Source of the DNA: Sphagnum compactum
Lineage: Eukaryota; Bryophyta; Sphagnopsida; Sphagnales
Length of the DNA stretch: 64,000 nucleotides
Direction: 5' to 3'
NCBI GenBank assembly: GCA_965153455.1
Contig: OZ234502.1
Location: forward strand, 11,191,495 to 11,255,494
The notes below the pieces were generated by a model. That model ran no database searches, was not told the DNA's origin, and saw nothing but the letters and a program-made list of their open reading frames with translations. This document shows, one piece after another, positions 35,501 through 48,292 of this stretch; position 1 is the stretch's first letter; each line of letters starts with the position of its first letter. Made by a program: the position numbers and the translations under genes.

Positions 35501-38500
35501 TGTTTGCTTTTGTGTGTTTGCTGGCAGGCCCAAGAGTATTTGAGAAAACCATTGTTACTGATGTCTTGTGAAAGTGGGGGAGGGGAGGGTGTTTTGGGTC
35601 TTTATTGAAGGTTTGTGTCCAAGGGTTTGACAGGGCATGAGTATCCTCATTGTGTTCCACAACCTGAAAGGGGATTCTGCATGTGCGCAGCCCTATACTG
35701 TATACTGTTTGAAATGATTACCCTTATTGGAAGAGCTCCAGTCCAGCTGTTTCGTTTTGAGGTTGTCTTGAGGCACCAAAAATGGCCCATTTACATTGTT
35801 TCTGCAATTTTAAGTTATCCTTGATTGAAGTTCTTCTATAGAAGCTCCTCCAGGAATCCACTCCAGTTATGATGAATTACAATCTGGAGCTCCTTTAGTT
35901 TCTTTTCACAAGTCCCTTTCTTCTGGAACATGGTGTCTGCAGGTAATACCAGCAGGGGCAAAGGATGCATAACAGACAAGCCAGAAGAGTTGAAGCAGCA
36001 GTCATGTGTTCATTCAAGGAGTGAGCTTGAACACAAGGTGGTGCTGCAGTACTGCAAAGTCAAATCTTTCGTTATGTACATACTTAAATGGCTTTTTACT
36101 GCGGTAAGTTTGCATCATGGATGGTTATGGTTGTGGGTTGTCTTCACCCTCTTTTATGGTACAGAGAGATGGAAGATTGAGCACAGTATATGGTGGCTTA
36201 AGGAGCAGAAAAGAGCATCTGATGACAATCCACAATGGCTTGCTGATCTTACTGAACAGCTCACCCAGCTTAAGGAGGACCTTGAGTATGTTCAGGTCCT
36301 AGTTGTCTCCATCTGCACTCTCAACCTGAAAAGAACAGCGCACGTGAGTGAATAAACTGATTGTCAACTTCATTGGTGCAATGTGAGGACATGCTGAGCT
36401 TTTGACTCATCTGTGACCAAATGAGTCGATCCTTGCTTGAGGAAGATAGGTACATATCTAGGTTTAGAAATTGTCTTGTGGAATCAAATTTTCACTGTCA
36501 AGGCTGAATGCATGCACTCTGGTGTACATATTTCCACCACTAATCTTTAAGGGCTCACTGCATACATTAAAATCAAGAGTACTCTAGGAGTTGTATATAT
36601 CTACAGAATTCAGGCTGTTTGCTCAGCAGCTGAACAACCTAGCCTGGTTCCATCCAAGTAAATGATGGAGTTCTGTTGATACTGGTAAAGCACAGTAAAT
36701 ATGAATGTCCAGCAGTGTTTCAACCTGGGATGCAAGTGCAATTGAACCAACTGCATAAATTGACCTGTAGAGTGAATTATTGAGTGTAGTGCTTCCAAAA
36801 AACCAGAGAAAGGCATGAATTTGGAGTTGCTTGGAATGTTCATTTACACTCTTTTGTTGCTGCATGGTTTATGGTTGAGAATGTTACTCTTATGGTGCAG
36901 CATTTAAGTTGGAGTGATGGTTTGGGAAGTGTAGCAGAGACTGGAAGTGAAGATGAAGCTGTGGATATGAGTCAAGACAGCTTTTGCATGCATGCTCCTC
37001 CAGTGATGTTGTAGATGCTGATGATGGATGTGCAGATGTGAGTCTGAGGCGATGACCCAAGCTTGTGGTTTTATTTTGCATCTTCCATGTTTTTTGAGAC
37101 ATAAAGATGCATGGAAAGGTTTTGGCAGCATCATTGGACAAACTGGTCTACTGATATGTTTTTAGTTTGTATTTGTGGGCAGATTTTATCCAGGTGGATT
37201 TCCACTTGCATATACTGCTTGATTTCAAAGTTGTTGCCTCTTGGCAATCTTCTGAACAGATTAGAAGAGGAAAGGGATGGAACTGGTTCCACTGGATCCA
37301 AAGTGAAGTGCATAGCTCCAGATTTTCAATTTTCAAATTCATGGGATGCTGTGGTTGAAAAGAAAACTGTCAAGGAAATCACACTCCATCAAATGGGAGG
37401 GACCAGGTATTATTGATTTCTCATCAACTCTCTTGCCTGCTTCTAGTAGGACCATAAGAGACTGAGGTCGGTGGGTTCTGCTGTTCTGCAATAGATATCT
37501 AAGACAGTTGGTAGCTGGGTATTTTAGCATTTTCACCAAACTCTGAATATAGAAAGCAGTGAAATGTGATAGTGTGAATTGCAGAATTCCGTGAATCATC
37601 GAGTTTTTGAATGCAATTGCTGCTATGCCTAAAAACGCCACCAGGCTGAAAATAAACCATGCAATATGAAGGTGAGATGAGACCATCTATGAATGCCATC
37701 TGATGGAGCTCTTTTACTTAGCTTTGGTGTTTGACCAAGCATACATAGGGTGCAATTGAGTTAGATTGGATTTTCAAAGATATGTGACTTATTATGATGG
37801 TTTTGGTGTTTATTCTAATTGGTACACTATGAAGGATTTTGACATGCTTACAAGGAGACTTATGAGGCATCATATGAGTGGATAAGTGTTCCAATCCAAG
37901 CATCCCTGTGAGCACATATTGTTCTGAATCATGGGTTGGCATCTGGAGTGGTCGTCCTTGCCTAGGAACTTCCAATAATAGACAATTATTCTGCTCTATG
38001 CAGAGACAATGCTCTGTGAGGGTGCTGATGCCAAGCTGACAAAGAAAGACTTCTAATTCTGTTGCTGGAAATAAGTCAAGAAGATAATGAAAAGAGCATA
38101 ACACAGTCAGGCATTATCAATTCCTGGTGAGTAGTGTGTCAAAACCTGAACTGTGCATCAAATAGAACTACCAGCTTTGAAAATGTGAAGTAATAGCTCC
38201 AGATATTCAATGAGTAAAGCCCAAGATCAAGCAGAGGCTGAAGAAGGAAAAGACAACCTAGGCATTCAGGGTTCACTCTCTGTGCCTGTACAATGCTGAC
38301 GATGTTGGAGCATACTTACCTGAAATAGAATTAGTTTTGAAGCTATGACAAGATTTTCGGATTGGTGAATAAAAATGAGGGATTTTAATATGAATCTTCA
38401 TGTGCTTTCCAGTCTGTCTGTATCTAATGTCTGGGGCTTTGAATATTGGATATTAGTGAGAAGAAAAGTGCAGTATCTTATGGAGGAATGACTTGTAGAT

Positions 38501-39001
38501 GTGAGGTATTCCCCAACCTGCTTCTCATTGTTTGTAAAGTAGCTTTGTGGTACATTGGTTTATCCTGAAGATAATATGTGGTGAAAATGCAGATGTTTGG
38601 CATCCAATTAGTCACCAGTGGTGTGCTTGAAGAATATGTTCAGGGTGCAGGAGGCCCCAACTACTACCCTCTATGTGGGCCACTCTTTGCTTTAGGCTTA
38701 GATTCTTGCTTGTAACCAGACAAGTTAAAACAAAATGAAAGCTTACCCCCACAAGGTAATTGCAGATTGGCTGAGGATACTAGCAATATCTCTTGAGTGC
38801 AAGCCAGAATCATGACTTGGTCTTCCTGCTGCTTCTGAAAGTGTGACAGAAACTCAGGATGAAGATGTTGAAATGCTGGTTTGCAGGAGATTTTGGGATG
38901 ATTTATTAGATGCTTTCTATGGCCACTGTTGGGAGCTGCTGAAGTCAGTGGGTAGTCATGGCAGCTCATCACGGTTATTTGCAATGATGGTGATGGTCTG
39001 A
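32552..39001 (+). CDS. Probable multi-exon gene of unrecognised product (incomplete model)
   Basis: Many short plus-strand segments look like exons between good splice sites. Examples: 32552-32582 (LMQKQILKSN, donor gtaagt); about 32757-32874 (VAVVARATIVHAKGDAIW, VDLLHKTGVIIKDFLLQR); 33175-33218, which joins it in phase (ELGMTLRYCGPS, donor gtgagt); 34428-34505 (CVVYEILKNRSQAYF) joining in phase 2 to an exon from 34946 (FHVHNNSRYLAVLWLEQVHH); 35842-35942 (SSYDELQSGAPLVSFHKS); 36165-36295 (WWLKEQKRASDDNPQWLADL); about 36901-37015 (acidic, GSVAETGSEDEAVDMSQDS); about 37261-37407 (DFQFSNSWDAVVEKKTVKE); and 38850-39001 (RRFWDDLLDAFYGHCWELLK). The content suggests a mostly helical protein. I could not join all exons in one phase and do not recognise the family. 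Single segments may be chance; the run of them is unlikely to be. Confidence 0.4.
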
Positions 39002-40045
39002 GGAGTTGTGAATGACTCTCATATGGTTATGACTGCACTCACTGTTGCCTTCAAAGTGTTGTGGAGATTTCTTTGCAATGTGATAGATATGTGAAGATAC
39101 AGTTGCAAAGGATGCTTACCTTCTTGACATGTGGTGGATTATGAGATCATAAAACCCTGGCAGCAATAACAAGCTTCATGTCATGATGCTCCAAAAGTGG
39201 AATCAATGTGGATGTCCAATTCAGACAATTTGATTAAGCTTTGTGATCTAATATGTCCACAACATATGCTGCAGTGTACTCAGATTGCTTGCTATCATCA
39301 ATGCTGCCATTTCCATCTGTTTTTGTCTTGACAGAACATAGTGGCTTTCATTCCTGTTCCCTTATGAATTGCACATGTAACATGCTTTGGTTCCCTTGTG
39401 TTCTCATACATTGTGACAGCTATCCTAACTATTGCCACTAATTGGGCAAATCACTTGTGCAACTTTGCAAGTTAAGGAATGAACAGTGGATCTAATGTAT
39501 GGGTATAGGCGTTTTTTTTTCTCATTTTTGTGACAGAGCATGGGTGGTGATTGTCCCAGAAGAGATTTAGCATGACTGGCAATGATCCCACAAATGGTTT
39601 AGCTTTAATGATGACAAGTTTTGAGAAAACTGTCCAAACAGTAGAAAACAAGCAGAGAAACTGCTCTAGACAGCAGAAATCTGGCCAAACTTACTCTTGT
39701 GATTGGATGCAACCTGGCACCATAAACCTCATGTTGGATCAAAGATTGGAAGCTATGCGAGTCAGGGATGGCATAGAAGAATTGGTTGTAGTTGCGTTGC
39801 AGGAAAGCTGAAGGCAGGGTTGGGATCCAAGGGGAAGAAATGAATCTTTTGCTTTGGCTTGAGTGTATGCGATAGTCAACCCAGCCTCCTTACACCCTCC
39901 CCCTGTGGACTATTCCTACATTTGAAGGCCATGCACATGACATCATGTGCACGGGTGAACGACGGTCAACTGAAGAGGAAGTGGTGCTGAGAACCTGGCG
40001 GATATGCATGCAGAGTCTATGTACCAGTTATTCCTGAAGGTTAGT
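39002..40045. other. Intergenic, with a gag-like reading frame
   Basis: The plus frame at 39551-39811 (86 residues, ending RLEAMRVRDGIEELVVVAL) has protein-like text but no family that I recognise. It may be a last exon of the preceding gene or a transposon scrap. Nothing else is seen. Confidence 0.25.
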
Positions 40046-40050
40046 TTATT

Positions 40051-40346
40051 GGCCTTGCCTACCAAGGCGAGGATATTGTGTTTAGATTCATTATAGAGTA
40101 TAGTAGCTTAAGGGATTTTGGCCCCTACTAGGTAATAGGTCTATTTTTATATGAGGAATTTTGAAAGATGATATTTTGGCTTGTGTTGAAACTTGAGATT
40201 AGTTAACACAGAGTTATGATATCTTGAAGGATTTTGGTTTTTTTTAGAGAATTTTTTCGAAGATTATATTTTGTCACGGTGAAATATTTGAATTTCCATA
40301 CTTCTTCTTTTGCCTTAAGATACTTTCTAATGTAAATGGCAAGGCC
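40051..40346 (+). repeat. Dispersed repeat with short terminal inverted repeats, copy 1
   Basis: Begins ggccttgcc and ends ggcaaggcc, a perfect 9-bp inverted pair. The inside matches the copy at 52,845-53,137 nearly base for base, for example tagagtatagtagcttaagg and atgtaaatggcaagg. Similarity runs about 25 bases past the right end (acagtgtgacacac). No coding capacity. It could be a MITE or a piece of a larger element such as an LTR border. Confidence 0.8.
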
Positions 40347-40429
40347 ACAGTGTGACACACCCCTTGTTGTTTTTCATATTCTCCGATTCTTTTCACTTTG
40401 CCTTAGATAAACCACTTACTTAAATGCCT

Positions 40430-40770
40430 TGACAAAAGTTGAGTGTCTCTTTTTGCCCCCAGCTATGTTAAAGTACCTCTGTGCATCATGGTTTTTCCGG
40501 GCCCCATCCCTTTTTTTCAAAGCACAACGGCAGACCCAACCTGACAAGCCACCATTTGCACCCCAAGTCAAGTTCCTTGGCAGAGGGCCAGCAGGAGTTT
40601 CACCTACACACCACTGGGTTTGAACCCAGGGGCCTTTTTGAGGTCCCAACGTCCCAGAATGGGCTATACCAGTGACCCACCCCTCTCCCCCAAGGGGATT
40701 TTTTTTCATTTCTTGACACCATTTCCAAGAGGTGCATGCAAGGGCGCACTGTTGCCAGGTGAACAAATTT
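40430..40770 (-). mobile_element. Candidate SINE or similar short retroelement
   Basis: On the minus strand a B-box-like gggttcaaaccc lies at about 40,616-40,627, with gggtcactggtatagccc about 50 bases upstream in the A-box position. The body is GC-richer than its surroundings. Frames of 64-116 residues here look accidental. Target-site duplications were not found by eye. Confidence 0.35.
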
Positions 40771-43700
40771 ATACTTTGCTTCTGCTTTATTGATTTTGTT
40801 TTTGTTGCTTGTATCTGTGAGTTTTGGAAGTCGCATAGTAAAAGTGCGGTCTTTTCAACTTGCTAGGGTTTCAAACCCTGCTTCCTTCCAGAATTGATTG
40901 ATAGCCCTTTAAGGGCTTTTTTCCTGTGGATGAATTAGTAGTTGGCATCTTTTTCCCCTCATCATTTTGTTTACAAACTTTTGGTGATGTTTCAAGGTTC
41001 ACTATGAAAGAATTAGATTCTGGACCCAACTCCATCCCACCCTAAAAAGGTATGCATTTTGGCACAAGATATTTATCAAGTGAAAATAGGTATGGTGCAA
41101 ATCTGAAAGGGATACATCTGAACTGAGAGTGACAACAAAAGGTCTCAAAATGATGAAGCAAAATTGAACTGGGGTTAAACCATAGTGAAAAACCAAAAGT
41201 GACTTGTAGTGTAAGCAAAAACCCAACTGGGCCAGTTTTATAGATGAAACCCTACTACTTCTCATATTTGCTATGCAGTGAGAAGTAGTAACATATTACT
41301 TATATTCTACTTTTAAAATTCCCATTTTATGAGTAGGATAAACTGGCTGGTGTGACCCAGCACCCATGAACTCACCACCCTCTTTTCCTGTTTTGAGGCC
41401 ATCCAGTTGGACGAACCCCAATTTTAGAGCTTCGGACACACTTTTACACCCCTTCAGCTCTGGGGAGGTTAGCTAGGGAACAAAAACCCAATGAAAAAAA
41501 GTGTACTGTCCATGCAGCATCCATCCATGGTGGTGCTGGTTCACGGTGGCTGAATAAACTTGCATTTCATTGTGCAGAAGTATTCCAAAAGCAGCAGGCC
41601 AGCTATTCTGTTTTCTAAGGAGGAAATATTAACAAAGGTAAAACAGTGCTTTATGGGAAATGTAAAGTCCCACAGTCCCCGTGTTCCCAAAACTGGCTCA
41701 GGACAAGGTGGTAGCTTGCTTGCATTTTGACGACATCCCCCACTCGGAGCTTTTACCATTGTAAAGATCATGAGGCAAAAGTTTCACATGAACCTACACA
41801 ATTCTAGATCACAAGTGGTAGCAGGGGGAGGTATTCTTACGAGTGACAGTACTATCATGAACTTAAACATAAATAGGTCACAAGGTGTACGAGGGGAAGG
41901 GCAATTACACCTACTTCTTGAGAGTGTGAGGGATCTTACACTTTCTAAGTAGACATAATTTAACATTATAAAGGAGTTGGGATAGGAGGGATAGTTACGC
42001 ATGTAAGTGCCCTCCAAATACACTTAGGAAATTTCGCTAATTGCTTTATGTTAGCAATAGTGCTCAAGTAATGCCACCTTTGTACAAAACCTAGCACATG
42101 AATTCTTGGGGTACACAAACAAGTTGGTGAAACAAAATAGCAAATAATGAGAACATAGAAGCATCTTCGTGCTGCAGTTAACTTACCAAAAAAAGTAATC
42201 AGAAGACTTATGGCATGGAGGTGCTAGTGAAAGCACGATCTCAATGAGAGATTTTTCTACCAAATAATCTATTGGCTCCTAGCCATGTCATTCCACATAG
42301 TCACACTAATCTGAAGATCACATTTTCTTATTCACTTAGAATGAGTCCAATGTAAAACCGTTTTCACCTTGAAGATATGCCTTCAAATACAATCTGAAAG
42401 GAAGTGGATGAGATATACCATAGCTGAGAGCTGGACTCCATTAAAAGCACCAAACTTGCTATTGTTTTGTATGCTTTGTTTAAGGTTGGAATTTGGTTGA
42501 CATCACTAATCTTTAGTGCATAGGAAGTTGATGATTTGGTGAATTGTTTTCAACACATATATTCAACACAAGAAATGATGAGAATGGTCAAGCTATTACC
42601 ATCCCAAAAAGGATTTAGTTTTTAAATACATATATTTTGACGAAGGTATTTGGTTTTGGTGTGCCCACCAAGTTTTTTAAACATTGGGTAGGTTGTCAAG
42701 GGATGCAATCCAGAATACAGTAATGCATAATGTAACCCAAACTGGGGGTACTGGGTTCCAGTTTTGTCGAAACTGGGGACGAAATGAGAAGTCAGGGTGA
42801 AAACAGTACACAGGAAAAAAACAGAGGATCATACTAGTTTTCTCACCTAGGGGAGTTTCGCGAGACAATGCACCATTATAAGCAGTAGCAATATTGCAAG
42901 GTGAGGAGCGATGCACATAGTAAACAGTAGCAACACAAGACGATGAATGACACAAAATGAGGAGCAAGTGACAGCAAAAGTGATGGCAAGGAACAAATGC
43001 AAAGCATAAGAACAACAAGAAACAAAACACGATCCAAAACAAGAAACAAATTTGCAAAATTGCAACCTAATGAATTATTCTACAAAGAGTTAAGAATCAT
43101 GAACAGATGGAGAGTTGAATCCAAGCAATAAAAGAAGAAGGAACCTAAAAGATTAAACAAGCGCACTTTTCTTGATATTCTTGATATAAATTCCTCCTAC
43201 TACTACCCAATCACTTACTCCTTTTGTTCTTGTCTTGGGTTCAAAAAACCCATCCCCATGCCAGATTGCACCCAACTTGCAGCTATAAGCTAGATATGGG
43301 ATTCTCTGTGCCTGACACATGGGGCAATCAAACATCCAGATTTTTGCAAGGTGCTTGACTTGAAAGGGCTTCTTGCAAAATATGGTATCATCCTCACAAG
43401 GGTTTCTTTGTGCTAGTCAACAACGTTTTATGGAGTACATGTATACTCCAATGCACCTGCTAGTGCATCTTTTCTATTAGCCAAGTCTGATTTCTTAGCA
43501 TATCTTGTGTCTAAAAGTCAAGCCAAGGATAGGATATTAGGAAACCCCTTGAATTCTTTATATAAGCTAGTTGAAAAGCAAGATATGAAAAAAAAACGCT
43601 TGAGAATTATTCTGTTTTATTTCTGTGGGCACTAGTAGCAAGCATGCCCAAATTTGTGTAGTACTATTTGCCTTGAAGACTAAACTTTACTACCATTTGC

Positions 43701-43918
43701 ATTGGAGATTAAGCTGCATTTAGCTTGTTGCATTTGATGAATGCTTGTTGGAGCTTAGCAAGGTATTTTTCTGGGCAGCTTTTTGCCATTTTTAAATGTG
43801 AAAATTCTGATTTTGACCTAAAAGATGGAATAAATTCACCAGATTTCCGAAAAATATAGGTTCCAGCAGGCCCTCAAATTATGTAGGGATGAACATTTAT
43901 TTTACTTTTTATATCTAG
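40771..43918. other. Repeat-rich intergenic sequence
   Basis: No gene that I can support. A second B-box-like word, gggtttcaaaccc, lies at 40,866-40,878. Positions 41,858-41,950 match a repeat at the right end of the window. The open frames at 42,677-43,065 are low-complexity by-products. Confidence 0.3.
41858..41950 (+). repeat. Dispersed repeat shared with 63,822-63,913
   Basis: Starts atgaacttaaacataaatagg and continues through ttacacctacttcttgag and gatcttacactttctaag. The copy at 63,822 keeps the same order (atgaacctaaaaatagg, ttacacctacaccttaag, attttacacctttttaaat). Confidence 0.55.
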
Positions 43919-44050
43919 TTTATGGCCATTGGCTAAATCTTGTGCGGATGATCGCCACCTTCACTACATCACAATAAAATTGACAAAACAAAACACTAGG
44001 CTAGAGGTTAGTACGAATGGCCTGCATGTTCCTGGTTCGAGACCTCTTTT
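43919..44050 (+). mobile_element. Dispersed-repeat fragment followed by tRNA-like A and B boxes
   Basis: The first part (tttatggccattggctaaat, gatgatcgccacctt, catcacaataaaattg) is a copy of the dispersed family also at 51.6, 53.9 and 54.7 kb. It is followed at 43,997-44,007 by taggctagagg (A-box-like) and at 44,033-44,043 by ggttcgagacc (B-box-like), at a spacing usual for a tRNA-derived promoter. This may be a SINE head. No full tRNA cloverleaf can be formed by eye. Confidence 0.35.
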
Positions 44051-45984
44051 CTCTTTGACTTTGTTCTCCAATAATGGGAGCTTGCTCAACAAACCTCCTA
44101 ACACTACTTGACTGAATGCCAGCCTCTTTGTTGTTGGCGGTTATAATTACTATTGTAGGATTCACATGCTCATGAAATGAACATCTGATGTCAGAATTGA
44201 GGGGAAAAGTCTTGTACATTCATCCACTTGCCCACAAAATACGGTTGCAAGACAAAAATAAATAGTAGTGGCGACTCCTGAGTTACATACTTGAATGTGT
44301 TTGTAGAGAATCATTTACATACTATTGACCTGAACAAAAAAATACCAAACAAAGGAAGAAAGTTCAATTTCCTTTTGTGCTGATGCAAGGCTTTCTAACT
44401 AGGCTTCCTACTCCATTGGCCTTTGCATGAGAAGCAAAAGAGCAAGTTGCAGTTGCTCTCCTGGATTCTTGGCTTGCTTTTTGAAAAAGTGTAGGGTAAA
44501 AGCCCAAGGGAGCTGGCTGTACTGGAATAAGGGCCTCAAGAGGCTCCTTCAAGGGGCTTAACATGGTGTAAACACCTGCTCATCTTTACACAGTGTAAAA
44601 ATCTCATGGTACCCAGTGGGTACCTGTTAGGCATCACAGAAATAAAACTCTCACAAGTTATTTACACTCTGTAAGAGTATGTCTGCAAATACACTTTAAA
44701 ACAACAAGCAGGTCATTATGGGGATTTAATTCATCCATTCCCCGTCCCAAAAGTTTCAGGTTTAAACACACATTTCTTGCAACTATGCTCATACCCCACC
44801 CCAGCCCATCCCACCTCACATCCGAAGAAAAGAAGGATAATTTTTAGTTCTAGCTACTTACTTTTTTCATTGCAGTGGACTTTCTCTAAGATTCTCTCAT
44901 TGTCTTCCTCAGGCCTTCCCATTCAAAGATAAGATGGACTATTTGTACAAGCGCCTTGTTGCATGTGTGTCCTTACAATTTCCGCCTCTTCAATCGCCTG
45001 AATGTTATATTGTATTTTATTGCATTGCAAAGAAAAAGTTTGGCAGGTTTGCTTCCGTCACTTTTAGCTTTTCTTTTCTTTCTACACACATGCTCATAGA
45101 ATTAACACAAACTTAATAATGAATTAAACCATTGTTTCAAAAGCTCTTAGTTTCCTACTTTTCAAGAAACAATTTGAAATACAAAACATGCAGAGAAAAG
45201 ATATGGGGTGTGGTGGGTTTTGAGTGTTGTTAATATATATATACACACAGACATATATTGGCTATGGCTTTTTACTACCTATAAGTCAATGTGCAAGAGG
45301 TTTGAGTAAACAATGTGTGTGTGTGTGTGTCTGTGTTTTGGGGAAGGGGTGGGTGGTGGGGGGTTGTAAAATGGGTCAAGAGCTCTCTTTCTCAGCACTG
45401 TTATGACACAAAAAAGTTCTCTTGTACAAAAGGTTTGGAGATCTGAGAACTTCTTTTGTTCCAAATGAGATTGAATGTCAAGCTTGTGATCAAGTCTTCT
45501 TCTTTGTTCTTCTGGATGCTGATGGCCAAGTGTTGATCATGCTAGTGTAAATGGTTGAAGAAAGGATGCAAGCAGCTATGATTCTTGTAACCAATATTGT
45601 GCCATGATTGAAAGCTGTTGTTTGGTAGATTCAGATCTCAAAATTCAGCTACCAGAGTCAAGATCACAGCGAGTGTCATGAAGTGCTATGCTGGAAATTC
45701 GAGAGAAGCGTGTTATCCAAGTCTGCTGTAGTTCTCCAGCGGAGAATTATATGCTGATTTGCAGGAGTGTTGTAGTGGTGGAGTAGCAAGTGGTGCAAGG
45801 GTTTTGTGTGTGATTTGTAGCCTGGTCGCATTCTATGGGCGTGGAATATCTTGAACTCCACACGCGGAGATCACTCGTTGTTGTCGCACGCTTGAATTCA
45901 GAGTTTGCGGAAGAAATTTTGATGGATTCTGTGTAAATTTGACCCGGATAGTGCCGCGCACAAGCCGTTGGGGTCGACGAAACT
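44051..45984. other. Intergenic and upstream region of the F-box/kelch gene
   Basis: No gene seen in 44.05-45.4 kb. A GT run lies at 45,313-45,331. From about 45,480 the composition turns gene-like and probably holds the promoter and leader of the F-box gene; no clear TATA box was found close to the ATG. Confidence 0.3.
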
Positions 45985-47154
45985 ATGGAGGTGGTAGACT
46001 CGTATGCTGATGATCAGGGGTTGATTCCGAATCTGCCTGAACATGTGGCGATGCTTTGCTTGATGCGAGTGCCTGTACAAGCACACGCACAGCTGGGAGC
46101 TGTGTCGCGGAAGTGGCGAGATCTGGTGCAGAGTGCGGAGTTTTACGAGAATCGGCAGAGGGAAGGTACCACTGGCCACTACATATGTCTGTTGCAAGCC
46201 CTTCCGGAATCGCACAGTTCCACGGAGGAGATTTCGCTTTCTCAGCATGGACCAGTGGGCTACGGCGTGAGTTTGTATAACATGCAGCAGCAAACGTGGG
46301 AACGTCTCCCTCCCGTCCCGGAGTATCCAGATGGATTGCCTCTCTTCTGTCGGTTCGTGGCCTTGGCAGGAAAAATCTTGGTCATCGGAGGTTGGAACAG
46401 TGAAATGGAAACCTTGCTCTCTGTCCACGTCTTCCACTTCGCAACGAGGACGTGGTCCAAGTGCGCGGACATGCCCAGCGCACGTTCCTTCTTCACTTGC
46501 GGAGTGGTCGGGAAGAATCGTGTTCTGGTGGCTGGCGGACACGACAATGGTAAGACGGCTCTCAAGACTGTGGATGCTTATGACCTCGAGAACGATTGCT
46601 GGGAGAGTATTCCGAGCATGCACGAGGAGCGAGACGAACCAGGTAGCGTGGTACTCGACGGCAAATTCTTCGTCATCAGTGGCTACCCAACAACCGCACA
46701 AGGGAGATTTGTGGCATCAGCCGAGGTGTATGACCCTAGTGAAAACTCCTGGACACGGATAGAGAGTATGTGGGGCATGGGGTCCACGATATCGAGCCCT
46801 GGACAGACCTTGGTGGTGGCAGAAGGCAAGCTTTTTGCGTTCCAGGAACAGCAGCTTTTCTGCTACAACGCCGAAAAGAACAAGTGGGAGCTTATCACGG
46901 ATTCAGGCTACGCAAGCGACATCATCACCCCTATGTGTGCCACCGCTGTTGGCTCTATGCTTGTAGTCACAGGAGCCGAGAAGAACGAGGCGGACGAACC
47001 AAGCTTCAAGACCTTGATGTACGACACATCCAGAGCAGACTGTAATTTATCGGCGCCAAGATCTAGCAAGACTTCTTCTAGCGAATGGCAGATGGTGGTG
47101 GCAGATCGTCAATTTCAAGGAATTGCTCAGATTTCATGTGCTGTAGAGGTATGA
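45985..47154 (+). CDS. F-box/kelch-repeat protein, KMD/SKIP20-like, single exon
   Basis: An intron-free frame of 389 residues. An F-box lies at residues about 14-52 (LIPNLPEHVAMLCLMRVP then VSRKWRDLVQS). At least four kelch repeats follow, with signatures FVALAGKILVIGGWNS, VFHFATRTWSKCADMP, NRVLVAGGHDNG, VDAYDLENDCWESIPSM, FVISGYPTTAQGRF and VYDPSENSWTRIES. F-box proteins of this type bind SKP1 in SCF ubiquitin ligases, while the kelch propeller binds the substrate. The closest look is to the KISS ME DEADLY/At1g80440-type group, whose members target type-B response regulators or phenylalanine ammonia-lyase; which substrate applies here cannot be told. Length and single exon fit that group. 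The gene is clearly GC-richer than the sequence around it, and no break is visible. Confidence 0.93.
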   Translation: MEVVDSYADDQGLIPNLPEHVAMLCLMRVPVQAHAQLGAVSRKWRDLVQSAEFYENRQREGTTGHYICLLQALPESHSSTEEISLSQHGPVGYGVSLYNMQQQTWERLPPVPEYPDGLPLFCRFVALAGKILVIGGWNSEMETLLSVHVFHFATRTWSKCADMPSARSFFTCGVVGKNRVLVAGGHDNGKTALKTVDAYDLENDCWESIPSMHEERDEPGSVVLDGKFFVISGYPTTAQGRFVASAEVYDPSENSWTRIESMWGMGSTISSPGQTLVVAEGKLFAFQEQQLFCYNAEKNKWELITDSGYASDIITPMCATAVGSMLVVTGAEKNEADEPSFKTLMYDTSRADCNLSAPRSSKTSSSEWQMVVADRQFQGIAQISCAVEV

Positions 47155-48290
47155 TGATCTGCTCTGAGAAGGCCAAAGCATCAGTTTGACAACCTTTTTT
47201 TCTTGTTTTTTTTCCTGAAAACATGCAGATCGATCGATGACAATCAAGAAACTTGTACAAGATCTGAGTTCTTAGAAAGAAATCTTGGGGTGAATGCCCA
47301 TGACTTGTAAACAGCAACTTCTTGTACAATTTCATGTACTGTTCTCGATTCTTGCACTCAAGCCTGCATCATTCAACGTCAGAGCTCATGAATTCATGAA
47401 TTGCAGTTAACTCTTTTGGAAATTCTTCAGCAATTCTTTGCAAATTCTTCAGCTGCTGCTTAGATACTCCTCAAATGGAATTATATGATCATAAATTTGC
47501 TGAAAATCCTGCTGTCCTACAACTAATGGCTTGTTTGAAAAGCTTCAGCATCCATGTCTCAAGCTTTTCATCATGCTCAGATGAGCTACATTTCTTCAAT
47601 CTTTTTTGAAATGTAACATCACCTATGACACTTTGAATCTTTCAGGGAGTTCCATCAACTCTCATGCTGCATCTGAATCTTGTGATTTGTGAGAGATTCA
47701 CAACTTTTGCTGAGTGCCATCATAATTATTGCCAATGTGCAGCTTCAAGAGATTATGAACTACTCGAGATTAGACTTGTTACAGAAATCTAAATTATGGT
47801 TAGGAGCTCTAAAATGCAAATGTACATGTAAACATGAGATTAGAATTTTGGCCCAGGTGCAATTGCATCCCTCAAAATGCAAATTTGGAAAGCTTGGTGA
47901 TCTCCTGTAAAGATTCCAAAGAGCTATGTTCTAAATAGTTGCCAACACAATAACAATGTTTACATAATAATATAATGTCACATTTTTTGGGTCACAAGAA
48001 TTATTACAAATTTTCATTTAGGTTTATAAATCATGAATTTTTCTTGAATAAGCAATCATGCTTTGCAACATCAGCTTGACTTTTCAACCCATTGCTTCCA
48101 AAAAAGTGAGGTAAGATATCTATTTTGCCAGATTCTTGTGTATTTTGTATGTTTCAAGATGAGATACTGGTTCTTAGTACACAAAGGGGGCAAAAGATAC
48201 ATTTGGAATAGGAAAAGAACAGTGTGTTTGTTGGTGGATGTTAACCACATTGGAAAATTTCATACTTGAGGAGATTAACCTTCTAGTAAA
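47155..48290. other. 3' region of the F-box gene and intergenic
   Basis: Probably contains the 3' untranslated region. No further coding exon is supported. Confidence 0.3.
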
Positions 48291-48292
48291 GC

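Noticed and set aside
37339-37686. 115-residue minus-strand frame
   Set aside because: Overlaps a better-supported plus-strand exon-like segment and has no recognisable domain.
40416-40766. 116-residue minus-strand frame
   Set aside because: Lies within SINE-like, GC-richer sequence with A/B-box-like words; no conserved motif.
45898-46701. 267-residue minus-strand frame
   Set aside because: Antisense shadow of the F-box/kelch coding region; no domain.
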